Counted from the first letter of the stretch, positions 47,424-56,136 are shown. The stretch is 64,000 nt of DNA from Alcaligenaceae bacterium (GCA_013416435.1 JACCEN010000001.1:310001-374000), one strand, 5' to 3'. Translations and numbers: made by a program. The notes: generated by a model not told the origin, from the letters alone.

Positions 47424-47713
47424 CGCACATGCCGTACTTTGGCACCCTGGGAACTCGTCACGGTCGCGCAGGACTCCATCAGTTTGAAACCTGCTGGGTT
47501 CTGCGCCCAGTCCTCCAGATCTGAGCGGCGCCAGCCTTTTGCTGCTCCGCCCAGTGAAACGGGCGCAGGAAAACTACCATCAGCGATGCGCCGATACAGG
47601 GTGGATCGACTCAGCGCCGTCATCCGCAGCACATCCCGCATGCGATAGAACATAGGAATTGTGCTGTCGGTTTCACCGTGCGATTGCGTCGAAGGATATC
47701 CAGTATGAAGCAT
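47417..47713 (-). CDS. AlpA-like DNA-binding regulator / excisionase
   Basis: 98 residues with an AlpA/MerR-like helix-turn-helix: MRDVLRMTALSRSTLYRRIADGSFPAPVSLGGAAKGWRRSDLEDWAQ. AlpA-type proteins activate or assist excision of P4-like elements. AGGAG lies 5 bases before the ATG at 47713. The last seven bases overlap the end of the convergent integrase gene. Confidence 0.85.
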   Translation of the reverse strand: MLHTGYPSTQSHGETDSTIPMFYRMRDVLRMTALSRSTLYRRIADGSFPAPVSLGGAAKGWRRSDLEDWAQNPAGFKLMESCATVTSSQGAKVRHVRY

Positions 47714-47843
47714 CTGACTCTCCTGATGTGTCGGTTAGTGCCAGAATGCCTCAGGACTGTCCACCCGTACACTTGCTGCAGCGCACTCGGGCGCAGTAGA
47801 TGCTATGTCCTCTCTCGCAGTATGAGCTTGACGATGCACACCA

Positions 47844-48443
47844 GTGTGCAGATTGGCACGTCGGGAAGGCGTCGTGAACGCCACAACGATGCTCCTTTGC
47901 GGTATCGCCATCAATGCCTTGGTGGGCGCCATGATTGGTTTGATGACTTATATGGCTACGGATGACCAGCTCAGAAATCTGACATTCTGGAGCCTTGGAA
48001 GTCTTACGGGTGCAGTCTGGCCAGCAGTGTTTGTCATGGTAACGGTCGTCGGGGTGCTCATCATCGTCGGCATGTTTCTCTCACAGTTGCTTAACGCTCT
48101 ATTACTGGGAGAATCGCAAGCCTTCCATCTTGGTGTTCCGGTTGAGCAACTGAAGCGTGGGATCGTAGGGCTAACGGCAGCGGCAGCGGGCTCTGCCGTT
48201 GCATTCACCGGAATGATAGGTTTCATCGGCCTTGTCGCCCCTCACCTGGCGCGGTTACTGGTCGGCCCCGACCACCGTTACGTGCTTCCGCTATCTGGAA
48301 TACTGGGAGCGATACTCCTGGTATCGGGCGACCTGCTGGCACGCACACTGATCAGACCCTCAGAACTGCCCTTGGGGATTCTCACTGCGTTGCTCGGAGC
48401 ACCATTCTTTCTGTGGCTCTTGCGTAACAACAAAAGCCTATGA
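47844..48443 (+). pseudogene. hmuU: FecCD-type haem/iron-siderophore ABC permease, 5' half missing
   Basis: About 190 residues match the C-terminal half of a FecCD permease of HmuU type: ATTMLLCGIAINALVGAMIGLMTYMATDDQLRNLTFWSLGSL, LGESQAFHLGVPVEQLKRGIVGLTAAAAGSAVAFTGMIGFIGLVAPHLARLLVGPDHRYVLPLSGILGA and DLLARTLIRPSELPLGILTALLGAPFFLWLL. A full permease has about 330-350 residues. Homology begins near 47875; the 160 bases between it and the alpA gene show no haem-transport sequence I can recognise. It overlaps the ATPase gene by ATGA. Confidence 0.8.
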
Positions 48444-49285
48444 AAAACCTAATATTTCCTAATGCCGTACTCGACTCGGACAGTGGATTGGTCCACAGCG
48501 AGACAGCCCATCGCTCATCCCTGCTTGAGGTTAAGCGCCTCAGCGTTGAAAGGAGCAGTAAGCGTCTGCTGCACGACTTGCAGTTTCAAGTCAGATCAGG
48601 GGAATTTGTTGCTGTAATAGGCGCAAACGGGGCGGGAAAGTCCACATTGGTGCGCGCTGTCACGGGCGAATGGGATGCTTCGGGAGAAATCCGGCTTTTT
48701 GGGTGCAGCCTTGGGGTCTGGACAAGAAAGAAACTGGCCACGCGCATGGCGGTCATGTCTCAGAAAACCCATCTGGACTTCGCCTTCACTGCAAGGCAAG
48801 TGGTTGAAATGGGCCGGCTGCCCCACACTCAGTTTTCCGCTACACATAACTCAAAAATGGCTCTCAACGTTCTGAAAGAACTTGCGCTGACAGGGTATGC
48901 GGATCGCACCCTGACCTCACTTTCCGGCGCAGAAGCGCAAAAGGGGCACTTTGCGCGCGCGATGACCCAGTTGAGCGGCGTCGCTGAATCCACTTTGCTT
49001 ATTCTGGACGAACCTACCGCAGCGCTTGACCTTGCTCAGCAGAAAATCATTCTCGACGCAGCAGCTCAATCTCGCAATACGAGTAATGCCGTGCTCGCGG
49101 TTCTGCACGACCTCAACCAAGTCGCTCTTTACGCCGACCGCGTATTGGTGCTGAAAAATGGAAAAATCATCTGCGACGCTCCCACACCGCAGGCGCTCAC
49201 AGCATCAGTTCTTAGTGACGCGTACGGGGTCGAAATCAGAGTTGAAATCATGGGCGACGGCAGAAGAATCATTCTAGTGGCTTGA
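48440..49285 (+). CDS. hmuV: HmuV-type haem ABC transporter ATP-binding protein, signature motif altered
   Basis: 281 residues. Walker A IGANGAGKSTLVRAVTGE, Walker B LLILDEPTAALDLAQQ and the switch His in AVLHDLNQVALYADRV are intact, and the HmuV-type sequence AVMSQKTHLDFAFTARQVVEMGR is clear. The signature, expected as LSGGEQQR-like, reads LSGAEAQKGHFARAM: the second Gly is Ala and the Arg is Lys. That, and the truncated partner permease, suggest a transporter that is decaying or inactive. There is an N-terminal extension of about 25 residues. Confidence 0.85.
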   Translation: MKNLIFPNAVLDSDSGLVHSETAHRSSLLEVKRLSVERSSKRLLHDLQFQVRSGEFVAVIGANGAGKSTLVRAVTGEWDASGEIRLFGCSLGVWTRKKLATRMAVMSQKTHLDFAFTARQVVEMGRLPHTQFSATHNSKMALNVLKELALTGYADRTLTSLSGAEAQKGHFARAMTQLSGVAESTLLILDEPTAALDLAQQKIILDAAAQSRNTSNAVLAVLHDLNQVALYADRVLVLKNGKIICDAPTPQALTASVLSDAYGVEIRVEIMGDGRRIILVA

Positions 49286-49375
49286 GTCTTTGTCTGCGAA
49301 GCAGGAACGCACCAAGCCCTTATCTTTTCTCAACTTTTTTCTCTAAAAAGTCTGTTCTGTAATATACTCAGCCGC

Positions 49376-49804
49376 ATGTCCGCCCCCCGAACAAGCTCAC
49401 TTCTGCGAGGAATAGGCGTTTGGCAAGTCATAGCTTGCCTGACAGTTCTTTGCTTTCTGAGTCGGGCTGCCATCCCTGTCGGCTATATGCCAGAAACGTC
49501 AGCGAAGGGCGACGGCAAGTTTTCTATCACCCTCTGCTTGCCTGGTGGCGGTACCAATACTATCCTGATGGATTTGACCGCTGGCGTCGATCACCCCTCT
49601 TCCTCTGACCACTTTAATACCCAAGACTGTCCTTACGGCATCGTCATAACAAAATCGATGATGCCTGCCGAAGATGCACCTGCTCTGGTCGGGTTCGTCA
49701 CCCATCGCCCTACCCCATCCGCAAAACGCAATCAGGCACTCCCCCCGTTGCCTGCATTGGGCCCCCCTCTCGGCTCTCGCGCCCCCCCTGCAAACCTCGG
49801 CTGA
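49376..49804 (+). CDS. DUF2946-like exported protein
   Basis: 142 residues with an N-terminal membrane or signal segment (GIGVWQVIACLTVLCFLSRAAIPVGYMPE). IPVGYMP, LCLPGG, DH and a late CPYG fit the DUF2946 pattern (cysteines and histidines often linked to copper). It begins 91 bases after the haem ATPase, behind an AT-rich leader with TAATATACT (about 49359) as a possible -10. Function unknown; the following genes point to copper handling. Confidence 0.65.
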   Translation: MSAPRTSSLLRGIGVWQVIACLTVLCFLSRAAIPVGYMPETSAKGDGKFSITLCLPGGGTNTILMDLTAGVDHPSSSDHFNTQDCPYGIVITKSMMPAEDAPALVGFVTHRPTPSAKRNQALPPLPALGPPLGSRAPPANLG

Positions 49805-50006
49805 TATTTCGAACGAGTGATCGTCTTTGACATTCACTTTTTGACGATATTCCGAGGTTTTTTCATGCCTGTTACTTACATACGACCTCACGCGGTCGCC
49901 ACGCTGAATGCGCTCGGGTTCGCACGCTTCTCGCACGTCTCGACTCAAACTCCAGACGGTTCACATACGGAATAGTGCTGGCTCCCAAGAGGTAGACCAG
50001 AACACT

Positions 50007-50028
50007 GCTGATGCGGTATTGCATCAGC
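50007..50028. other. Hairpin in the gap before the SCO gene
   Basis: Stem GCTGATGC/GCATCAGC around a 6-base loop, without a T tract. It lies in the 260-base gap between the DUF2946-like and SCO genes. The gap also holds a 36-codon open frame at 49865-49975 (MPVTYIRPHAVATLNALGF...) with no family I recognise; it may be the remnant of a lost gene. Confidence 0.5.
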
Positions 50029-50064
50029 CATAAGTAAGGCGTTAAGCCAACGATGGGGAATGCG

Positions 50065-50664
50065 ATGTCTATTTCATTAAAGCGACGTCATCTGCTCACA
50101 GCGATGACCGCCTTCAGCTTTGCTCTTTACGGATGCTCGCGCTCTGATGAACTGGAGAATATCCGCGGAATCGACATGAGCGGAGCTGATATCGGTCATG
50201 ACTTCCTGCTAACAGGAACTGACGGCAAACAACACGCACTCGCGGACTTCAAAGGGCAAGCCGTGTTGATCTTCTTCGGGTTTACACAATGCCCTGACGT
50301 ATGTCCCACAGCATTGTTCCGGGCAGCCGAAGTCAAGAAGATGCTTGGGGATGACGGCGACCAATTACAGGTCTTGTTCGTCACCGTAGACCCAGAACGT
50401 GACACCCCAGAGGTCCTGCAAGCCTACGTGTCTGCCTTTGATCCGAGTTTCCTAGGGCTATACGGTGATCTTGCACAAACCAGGAAAACGGCGAGTGACT
50501 TCAAGGTGTACTACGAGAAAGTTCCCACCGGATCGTCCTACACCATGGACCATACCGCCATCACTTATGTGTATGACAAGGACGGACAACTACGCGTTGC
50601 CCTTCGCCATACCCAATCTGTTGAAGACTACGCCGCAGACATCCGCCAAGTTTTATCCCTTTAA
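50065..50664 (+). CDS. SCO1/SenC family copper chaperone (lipoprotein)
   Basis: 199 residues from the ATG at 50065, which has GGGGA before it; an ATG at 50053 is less likely. SCO proteins bind copper and serve the CuA site of cytochrome oxidase. A lipobox-like FALYGCSRS follows the signal segment. The thioredoxin-like fold carries the copper ligands CPDVC in GFTQCPDVCPTALF and the His in GSSYTMDHTAITYVYD. It starts a tight run with two PCuAC genes. Confidence 0.9.
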   Translation: MSISLKRRHLLTAMTAFSFALYGCSRSDELENIRGIDMSGADIGHDFLLTGTDGKQHALADFKGQAVLIFFGFTQCPDVCPTALFRAAEVKKMLGDDGDQLQVLFVTVDPERDTPEVLQAYVSAFDPSFLGLYGDLAQTRKTASDFKVYYEKVPTGSSYTMDHTAITYVYDKDGQLRVALRHTQSVEDYAADIRQVLSL

Positions 50665-50689
50665 TCAACCACGTACCACGGAGACCACT

Positions 50690-51169
50690 ATGTCTACCAA
50701 AGTAAACCTGCCTGTATGGGCGCTAACCGCAGCATGCGGACTATTTTCTATTACCGGTGCCCACGCTCAAGTGAGCGTTGATCAGCCCTGGGTTCGCGCC
50801 ACGGTTCCCGGACAGCAAGCAACAGGCGGTTTCATGTTGCTTAGCTCTCCGACGGATACCGCTCTGATAGAAGCAGACTCCCCCATTTCTAAGCATGTCG
50901 AAACTCACGAAATGGTCATGCAGGATAACGTGATGAGGATGCGCCAGATCCCCAAAATTGACCTTCCAGCCGGCCAGACCGTTGAGCTCAAGCCTGGTAG
51001 TTATCACATCATGTTCATAAACCTGAAGGCTCAAGTCCAAGAAGGCAGCGACATACCGATGACATTGACATTTGAAGACGTAAACGGCGTGCGCCAAACG
51101 ATAAGCATAACAGCCCCCGCTCGGCCCTTGGCGAGCGCCCCGCACAGCAACCATCACCAGAAACACTGA
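50690..51169 (+). CDS. PCuAC family periplasmic copper chaperone, first copy
   Basis: 159 residues from the ATG at 50690, with a signal peptide ending AHAQ. The copper site H..M...H.M is visible: HEMVMQDNVMRMRQIPKIDLPAGQTVELKPGSYHIMFINLK. PCuAC passes Cu(I) to cytochrome oxidase, usually with SCO, which is the gene before it. Ends with a His-rich tail (SAPHSNHHQKH). Confidence 0.92.
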   Translation: MSTKVNLPVWALTAACGLFSITGAHAQVSVDQPWVRATVPGQQATGGFMLLSSPTDTALIEADSPISKHVETHEMVMQDNVMRMRQIPKIDLPAGQTVELKPGSYHIMFINLKAQVQEGSDIPMTLTFEDVNGVRQTISITAPARPLASAPHSNHHQKH

Positions 51170-51180
51170 TAGGACCCACG

Positions 51181-51699
51181 ATGAAGCACTCAATAAATTG
51201 GCTGGTGGTGGCATTCGCCGCCACTCTCTCCATGTCCGTATACGCTCATTCGGACCACGGCCATCACGGCCATCACCATCATCACGAGCAGAAAATTTCC
51301 GGGGATGCATCAACAGCCCCACCCCCTGATGGAGTGACTGTCGACAACTGCTGGATTCGCCTGCTACCCAATCGCCTGCCTTCAGCAGCTTATTTTGTGA
51401 TGAACAACAGCGGCCATGCTGACGCCGCACTCGTAGGCGCCGAAGCCACAAACTTCGGGAAGGTGATGTTGCATACGCACCAGACCATCAACGGCATGGC
51501 AACAATGGTTCATGCGGATAAGGTGATAGTGCCTGTCGGTGGCAGCTTCGAGTTCGCGCCTGGTGGCCACCACGTGATGCTGGAGCAGCCCAAAGCGACA
51601 CTCAACATAGGCCACACATCGCCCATCACGTTTTGGTTCGAAGATTCAAGTGCAATCACCACTGACTGCGAGATCCGTTCTCCAGCCAGTTTGAATTGA
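51181..51699 (+). CDS. PCuAC family copper chaperone, second copy, with His-rich N-terminus
   Basis: 172 residues. After the signal peptide comes a metal-binding stretch HSDHGHHGHHHHHEQK, then the PCuAC domain (WIRLLPNRLPSAAYFVMNNSGHADAALVGAEATNFGKVMLHTH...MATMVHADKVIVPVGGSFEFAPGGHHVMLEQPK). It follows the first copy after 11 bases but is clearly diverged, so the two are not a recent duplicate. Confidence 0.9.
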   Translation: MKHSINWLVVAFAATLSMSVYAHSDHGHHGHHHHHEQKISGDASTAPPPDGVTVDNCWIRLLPNRLPSAAYFVMNNSGHADAALVGAEATNFGKVMLHTHQTINGMATMVHADKVIVPVGGSFEFAPGGHHVMLEQPKATLNIGHTSPITFWFEDSSAITTDCEIRSPASLN

Positions 51700-51723
51700 A
51701 TCCTTTGTTCTTGAACGCTGCGG

Positions 51724-52143
51724 ATGATGTTCACTCGCTCCATCCTTAAACACACCACACGCCGCCGTGCCATCGCAGTTTGGCTCATGGCGCTGCTGAT
51801 GATGTTCTCTATTCTGGCCCCAACCATAACGAAGGCACTTCCTTCGAATGGCACCGGTCCTGGGACATGGGTCGAGGTATGCACGGCAAGTGGCACCAAG
51901 TGGGTGCTCATCATGGCATCTGATATGCCGGAAGACGGGCCAACCGGCGCACACGGTGCTGATCACTGCCCTTTCTGTTTACCCCAGTTCCAGTTCTACA
52001 CTGGTTCCGACCTGGGTATGTCGGTACCCATATTCCCACCCAGATACGAAGATGCATCCAGGCGGCTGACGTCTGAACCTTTGTTGCAAACTACGCAATG
52101 GCGGCCTGATCTGAGCCGGGCTCCTCCGCCCACCTTGCTCTAA
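51724..52143 (+). CDS. DUF2946 family protein
   Basis: 139 residues. An N-terminal membrane segment (AIAVWLMALLMMFSILAPTITKAL) is followed by VEVCTASGTKWV and GADHCPFCLPQ, the conserved DUF2946 Cys/His motif. The family recurs beside copper import and SCO/PCuAC genes, so a copper role is likely. A second ATG lies one codon on. Confidence 0.82.
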   Translation: MMFTRSILKHTTRRRAIAVWLMALLMMFSILAPTITKALPSNGTGPGTWVEVCTASGTKWVLIMASDMPEDGPTGAHGADHCPFCLPQFQFYTGSDLGMSVPIFPPRYEDASRRLTSEPLLQTTQWRPDLSRAPPPTLL

Positions 52144-52242
52144 ACCTTCCCGTTACTCATACCCGAGTGCGCACGAATGACCTATGCGCAGCTGCGCCCG
52201 TGCGCGCTGCTTCTTTAGAATCGTATTCCCATCAGGAAAATC

Positions 52243-52578
52243 ATGTTTGAACTCCATCGCCACAATCAGAAAATTGTTCCATTCGCTGTCGGTGTATTGC
52301 TCCTTGCGGCGACTTCGCCTTCGCGATCAGAAATGTTGGACCTCGCAAAGAGCAAGGCTTGTATGGCTTGTCACACCGTAGAAACGAAGGTCGTTGGACC
52401 CGCATACAAAGATATCGCTGCCAAAGAGGCTGGTATTCCCGGCGCAGCCGAAAAACTAGCCAAGAGCATACGTCAGGGTAGCTCTGGCGTTTGGGGGGTC
52501 GTTCCAATGCCGCCAAATGCAGCCGTGTCAGAGGCTGAGGCTAAGAAACTGGCTGACTGGATATTGTCACTTAAGTAG
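52243..52578 (+). CDS. Small class I cytochrome c
   Basis: 111 residues with a signal-like start (IVPFAVGVLLLAATSPSRSEM). Haem site CMACH in SKACMACHTVETKVVGPAYKDIAAKEAG, distal Met in VPMPPNAAVSEAEAKKLADWILSLK. Similar to cytochrome c-551/c8. It may carry electrons to an oxidase matured by the SCO/PCuAC proteins. It ends the copper cluster. Confidence 0.9.
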   Translation: MFELHRHNQKIVPFAVGVLLLAATSPSRSEMLDLAKSKACMACHTVETKVVGPAYKDIAAKEAGIPGAAEKLAKSIRQGSSGVWGVVPMPPNAAVSEAEAKKLADWILSLK

Positions 52579-52879
52579 TTCCGACACTTTGAAAAGGGGG
52601 CCGCGCACTAACAATCTGCATCATTGTGACCGCCCCTGTCTGTCGTTTGGCTCAGCCGGCTCCAGTAGTCTCCATACCAACAGACTCCTTCTGACGCTCC
52701 GATTGCAGCTAGGGCAACCCACTGGAAATAGTTTTCCCAGTTTACTGGTCTTCTCAGGAAACAAAACGCCCTGTTTTCTGGAATCATCGCCTAGGCCATA
52801 CCGAAGCTGGCATGTGCCAAAGTTCGCACGGATACATCAATGGTGAGCGAGCTGTAGATGACTAGGTGGGGAACAAGCC
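52579..52879. other. Gap between copper cluster and conjugation module, no gene seen
   Basis: About 300 bases without a convincing gene on either strand. A short open frame at 52517-52846 mostly shadows the cytochrome gene and has no family pattern. I found no transposase, no inverted-repeat pair and no copy of the tRNA-Phe 3' end here. It may hold an old junction between two acquired segments. Confidence 0.4.
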
Positions 52880-53125
52880 TCAATTGAACGGACCATTAGC
52901 CTGAATAGTGTCGCGTCGTCGCTTAAATCCCCGGTCCCCCGCCATGAACTTCTCCAGCATATGCGGAATCAGTGTCACGGCATCCACGGCCTCCCCATGC
53001 GTCTGCGCATGCTGCGCGGCGTAGCGCTCCAGCTCCGCTTTCAGGCTGGCCGGGCAGGCAAAGGTCAGCTTGACGGTTTCGGTCTTGGGCAGTGGCCCAA
53101 GCCGTAGTTTTCTGGTGGTGGTCAT
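52880..53125 (-). CDS. DUF2274 protein of the conjugation module
   Basis: 81 residues (KLRLGPLPKTETVKLTFACPASLKAELERYAAQHAQTHGEAVDAVTLIPHMLEKFMAGDRGFKRR). DUF2274 proteins are regularly found right after trbI in integrative conjugative elements. A ribbon-helix-helix-like start suggests DNA binding. It overlaps the trbI stop by four bases. Confidence 0.85.
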   Translation of the reverse strand: MTTTRKLRLGPLPKTETVKLTFACPASLKAELERYAAQHAQTHGEAVDAVTLIPHMLEKFMAGDRGFKRRRDTIQANGPFN

Positions 53126-54432
53126 TGTGACGCTCCCTTGTTGAAGAACAATGGCTGGTACGGACGCAGCACTAGATCTTTATTAACGATGATCCGCACC
53201 GGCAAACCTGGGCGGCTGGTCAGGGTGGGCTGGATATTCATGTTGCGGCGGGTCATTTCCTGGCCGACCTGATTGATGCTGTCCTGGGCGCTGTCGCGTC
53301 CCGCGATGATGATGCGGTCGCCGTCCTGACGGTTTTCCGGGGCGGCCAGCTCGGCGCCAACGCCCAGCAGCGTTGTCAGCACGGCACCGCCAACGATGCG
53401 TCCCCAATACCAGTCCACGTCATCTTCCAGGCCAGCATATCCCGCCGGGTCGGTGCCGATCAGGTTATCCAGTGTGAGCGAGGACGTATCAGGCAGGATG
53501 ACCCGATGCCACACGACCTGTACCCGGCTTTGGCCGTAGCTCACCTGGCTGTTGTAGCGACCCAAGATGCGCGAGCCTTGCGGAATCAACAGATACTTGC
53601 CGGTCGCGGAGTCATAGACGGGTTCTGTCACAGTGCCGATGACATCGCCCGGAAGATCGGATTTGATGCCTGTCACCAATGCGGCTGCGATCACCGTACC
53701 GGCCATGACCTGATACGGTGAGGCGGGCATTTGCAGATTCCCAGAATTACGGGTTTCCGCAGAGCCGGATTGCAGGAGCGCCTCTTTCTGGTCTTGCTGG
53801 TTTTGTGCAGCAGTGGGATCGGAGGATTGTGCTGCCGTAGAGGCTGGGCCTGCGGCCAGCGGATCAAAGGCAGCCAACGTACTATCCATGCCGGGAGCCA
53901 CAGGCATAGCCTGTGCAGTCGCCGCCGCAGGTTGTCCAGACTGTCCTTGGCCGGTGCGGAAGAACACCGACGAAGCCGCAGCGGCTTCAGCTTCTTTGCG
54001 CCGTGCTTCCCGTTCAGCAGCTTCGGCATCAACGCCCGGCGGCGCGTAAGTGGCGACCGCCGGCTGCTGGCTATTCACAATGGCCGGCCCCAAGTCGCCG
54101 GGTAGCGGCGGGCCAAGTTCCGGCACATCGGATGGCACTTCTGGTGTCAGCAACATGGAGTAGTCCGCAGGCAAGGCATCAAGCCCTTCAGACTTCGATA
54201 CCCTGTCCACGTTGTAAAGCTCCGTCTGTGTACCTGCACCTCGCCGCTGGGGTTGCAGTGACCAGATCGTGGCGCCCAGCACCGCCACCGACAGCCCGCC
54301 CACCAGCAGGGCCAAGGTGCGCCGGTTCAATCGCGTCACAGGCCGGGGCTGGGCGCGCAGCGCCACTGCTTCAGGTGCCACTTTATCGGCCGCTTGTGGC
54401 GTGGCTGGGTCGGGTGCGCGTTCCTCACTCAT
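53122..54432 (-). CDS. trbI: Conjugal transfer protein TrbI (VirB10-like)
   Basis: 436 residues. One N-terminal membrane helix (LALLVGGLSVAVLGATIW), a Pro/Ala-rich periplasmic linker and the VirB10 barrel domain (YQVMAGTVIAAALVTGIKSDLPGDVIGTVTEPVYDSATGKYLLIPQGSRILGRYNSQVSYGQSRVQVVWHRVILPD). It spans both membranes as the energy sensor of the type IV channel. Confidence 0.95.
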   Translation of the reverse strand: MSEERAPDPATPQAADKVAPEAVALRAQPRPVTRLNRRTLALLVGGLSVAVLGATIWSLQPQRRGAGTQTELYNVDRVSKSEGLDALPADYSMLLTPEVPSDVPELGPPLPGDLGPAIVNSQQPAVATYAPPGVDAEAAEREARRKEAEAAAASSVFFRTGQGQSGQPAAATAQAMPVAPGMDSTLAAFDPLAAGPASTAAQSSDPTAAQNQQDQKEALLQSGSAETRNSGNLQMPASPYQVMAGTVIAAALVTGIKSDLPGDVIGTVTEPVYDSATGKYLLIPQGSRILGRYNSQVSYGQSRVQVVWHRVILPDTSSLTLDNLIGTDPAGYAGLEDDVDWYWGRIVGGAVLTTLLGVGAELAAPENRQDGDRIIIAGRDSAQDSINQVGQEMTRRNMNIQPTLTSRPGLPVRIIVNKDLVLRPYQPLFFNKGASQ

Positions 54433-54434
54433 GT

Positions 54435-55424
54435 TCAGTTCCTCCGCGTCCCATCAGTGCGCTCAATGCGCACCACGTCACCCCGATCACCGCCCAGCCG
54501 CAGTTCAGCCGCCCCAAATAGCCGATCCACGATGTAGTACGGCGAGCGGAAGCGGTAATTAACCAGTTGGCCGTCGCCTTCAACGCCGATCACAAAGAGC
54601 GGTGGCAACTCCCCTTGCGCGATGCCTGCGGGAAACTGGATATAGACCTTCTGCTCATCGTCAAAAGCGCGCAGCGGCTTCCACGGGGGGTTGCTGCCGC
54701 TGACGGCATAGCGGAAACGCAGATGTTCCAGCGCCAGCCCACTATCGACGGGCGCACCGGCGTGTGCCGCTTGATTCTGACGCTGCAAGGCCAGCATCCG
54801 ATCCTTTGGATACTCCCAGGACACGGATGCCATCCATGTCTTTTCGGTGGCAGTCAGTTCCAGCAGATAGGTGCGACGACTGGTGGTGATGACGAGATTC
54901 GTTTTCAGGCCAGAGCGGATAGGTTTAACCAGCACGTTCACGCGCAAGTCCGCACCGCTGCCGCTGGAGGTGTCGCCCACTATCCAGCGCACGGTGTCGC
55001 CAGCGGCGACCGTCACCAACTCCTCGCCTGGTTGCAGCGCAATCACCGTCACGCGGCCCACACCGGTATAGACCTGATAGAGCGCGCCGTCGCTATAGGG
55101 CCAGACCTGGATGGCATTGACGTATCCTTCACGGGTGGGCGCAACCCGTGCTTCGGCATTGGCACGGGACACCCGCACGGTTTCATCCGCGGGTTCGGGC
55201 GGGGGCTTGCCACCCTCCGTACCGGGCAAGGGTTTCAATTGCGCTGGCAGCGCCAAAAGTTCAGGCACAGCGATCACTTCGACCGGGCTGGGCGGCTCGG
55301 GCAGCAGTTCGGCCTGTACCGCCTCATCGAGCGAGATGGCCGGTGGCGGCTTGCCCTGTGTGGCGCAGCCCGCCAGGGTAAGCAGGGCCAACGGAAAAGC
55401 GTAAAAGCGCAAAGACTGCATCAT
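54435..55424 (-). CDS. trbG: Conjugal transfer protein TrbG (VirB9-like)
   Basis: 329 residues with a lipoprotein-like signal (ALLTLAGCATQG). VirB9 features: IQVWPYSDGALYQVYTGVGRVTVIALQPGEELVTVAAGDTVRWIVGDTSSG and the C-terminal DGTRRN. Outer-membrane core component. It overlaps trbF by four bases. Confidence 0.95.
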   Translation of the reverse strand: MMQSLRFYAFPLALLTLAGCATQGKPPPAISLDEAVQAELLPEPPSPVEVIAVPELLALPAQLKPLPGTEGGKPPPEPADETVRVSRANAEARVAPTREGYVNAIQVWPYSDGALYQVYTGVGRVTVIALQPGEELVTVAAGDTVRWIVGDTSSGSGADLRVNVLVKPIRSGLKTNLVITTSRRTYLLELTATEKTWMASVSWEYPKDRMLALQRQNQAAHAGAPVDSGLALEHLRFRYAVSGSNPPWKPLRAFDDEQKVYIQFPAGIAQGELPPLFVIGVEGDGQLVNYRFRSPYYIVDRLFGAAELRLGGDRGDVVRIERTDGTRRN

Positions 55425-56125
55425 CGCTGTGCTCCTTCGGAGGAATCAAGTTCACGGCTCCACGACAGGCCATTGACGTAAAGCCCCAGGGGGTTTTTGC
55501 GCAAACGCGCTTCGGTGCGCGGCGGCTGATGCACGATGGACACCACCGCTGCCCAACGCTCCAGACCTGCGGATGCGCCATTGACGTAGCGGCGTTCTGT
55601 CCAGCGCACGTTGAAGGACATGTCGCTCGCCCGCACGACACTCGTGATCTGTACCGTCACAGATTCTTTGCCGATGCGTGTAAAGGGATCATTCACCCGT
55701 GCGTAGTCATTCAGCACAGCGGCCCCCTTGTCCGTGGTGTAGTCGTAGGCATCCAGCCAGTTCTGGCGCACCACGATGGGGTCGATGGAGAGCGAGCGCA
55801 CCAACGTGATGAAGCGGGCGATATGGTGGGCGGTTTGTGCATCGTTGGGCCGGTACGGCGAAGCCGCCTCCCCCACCGCCCTCACTTGGCCGGCGTTATC
55901 CACCTCCACGACATAGGGCGTGACGATGGACTGCATTGAGCGCCACACCAGGCCCCCGGCCATGAGCAGCGCCAGCAGCAGGCAGCCAAAGGCCATCAGC
56001 CGCCAGTTCCTGGCCTGCACCCGCGCCGAGCCGATACGGTCGTCCCAGACCTGGGCGGCGGATTGGTAAGGTGTGGCGGGTTGCGGAGATTCGGCATAAC
56101 GCACCAGCGGTCGTTTGAAACGCAT
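55421..56125 (-). CDS. trbF: Conjugal transfer protein TrbF (VirB8-like)
   Basis: 234 residues: cytoplasmic start, one membrane helix (RLMAFGCLLLALLMAGGLVW) and the VirB8 periplasmic domain (VRQNWLDAYDYTTDKGAAVLNDYARVNDPFTRIGKESVTVQITSVVRASDMSFNVRWTERRYVNG). Assembly nucleator of the secretion channel. Confidence 0.95.
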   Translation of the reverse strand: MRFKRPLVRYAESPQPATPYQSAAQVWDDRIGSARVQARNWRLMAFGCLLLALLMAGGLVWRSMQSIVTPYVVEVDNAGQVRAVGEAASPYRPNDAQTAHHIARFITLVRSLSIDPIVVRQNWLDAYDYTTDKGAAVLNDYARVNDPFTRIGKESVTVQITSVVRASDMSFNVRWTERRYVNGASAGLERWAAVVSIVHQPPRTEARLRKNPLGLYVNGLSWSRELDSSEGAQR

Positions 56126-56136
56126 GAGGGTTCCCC

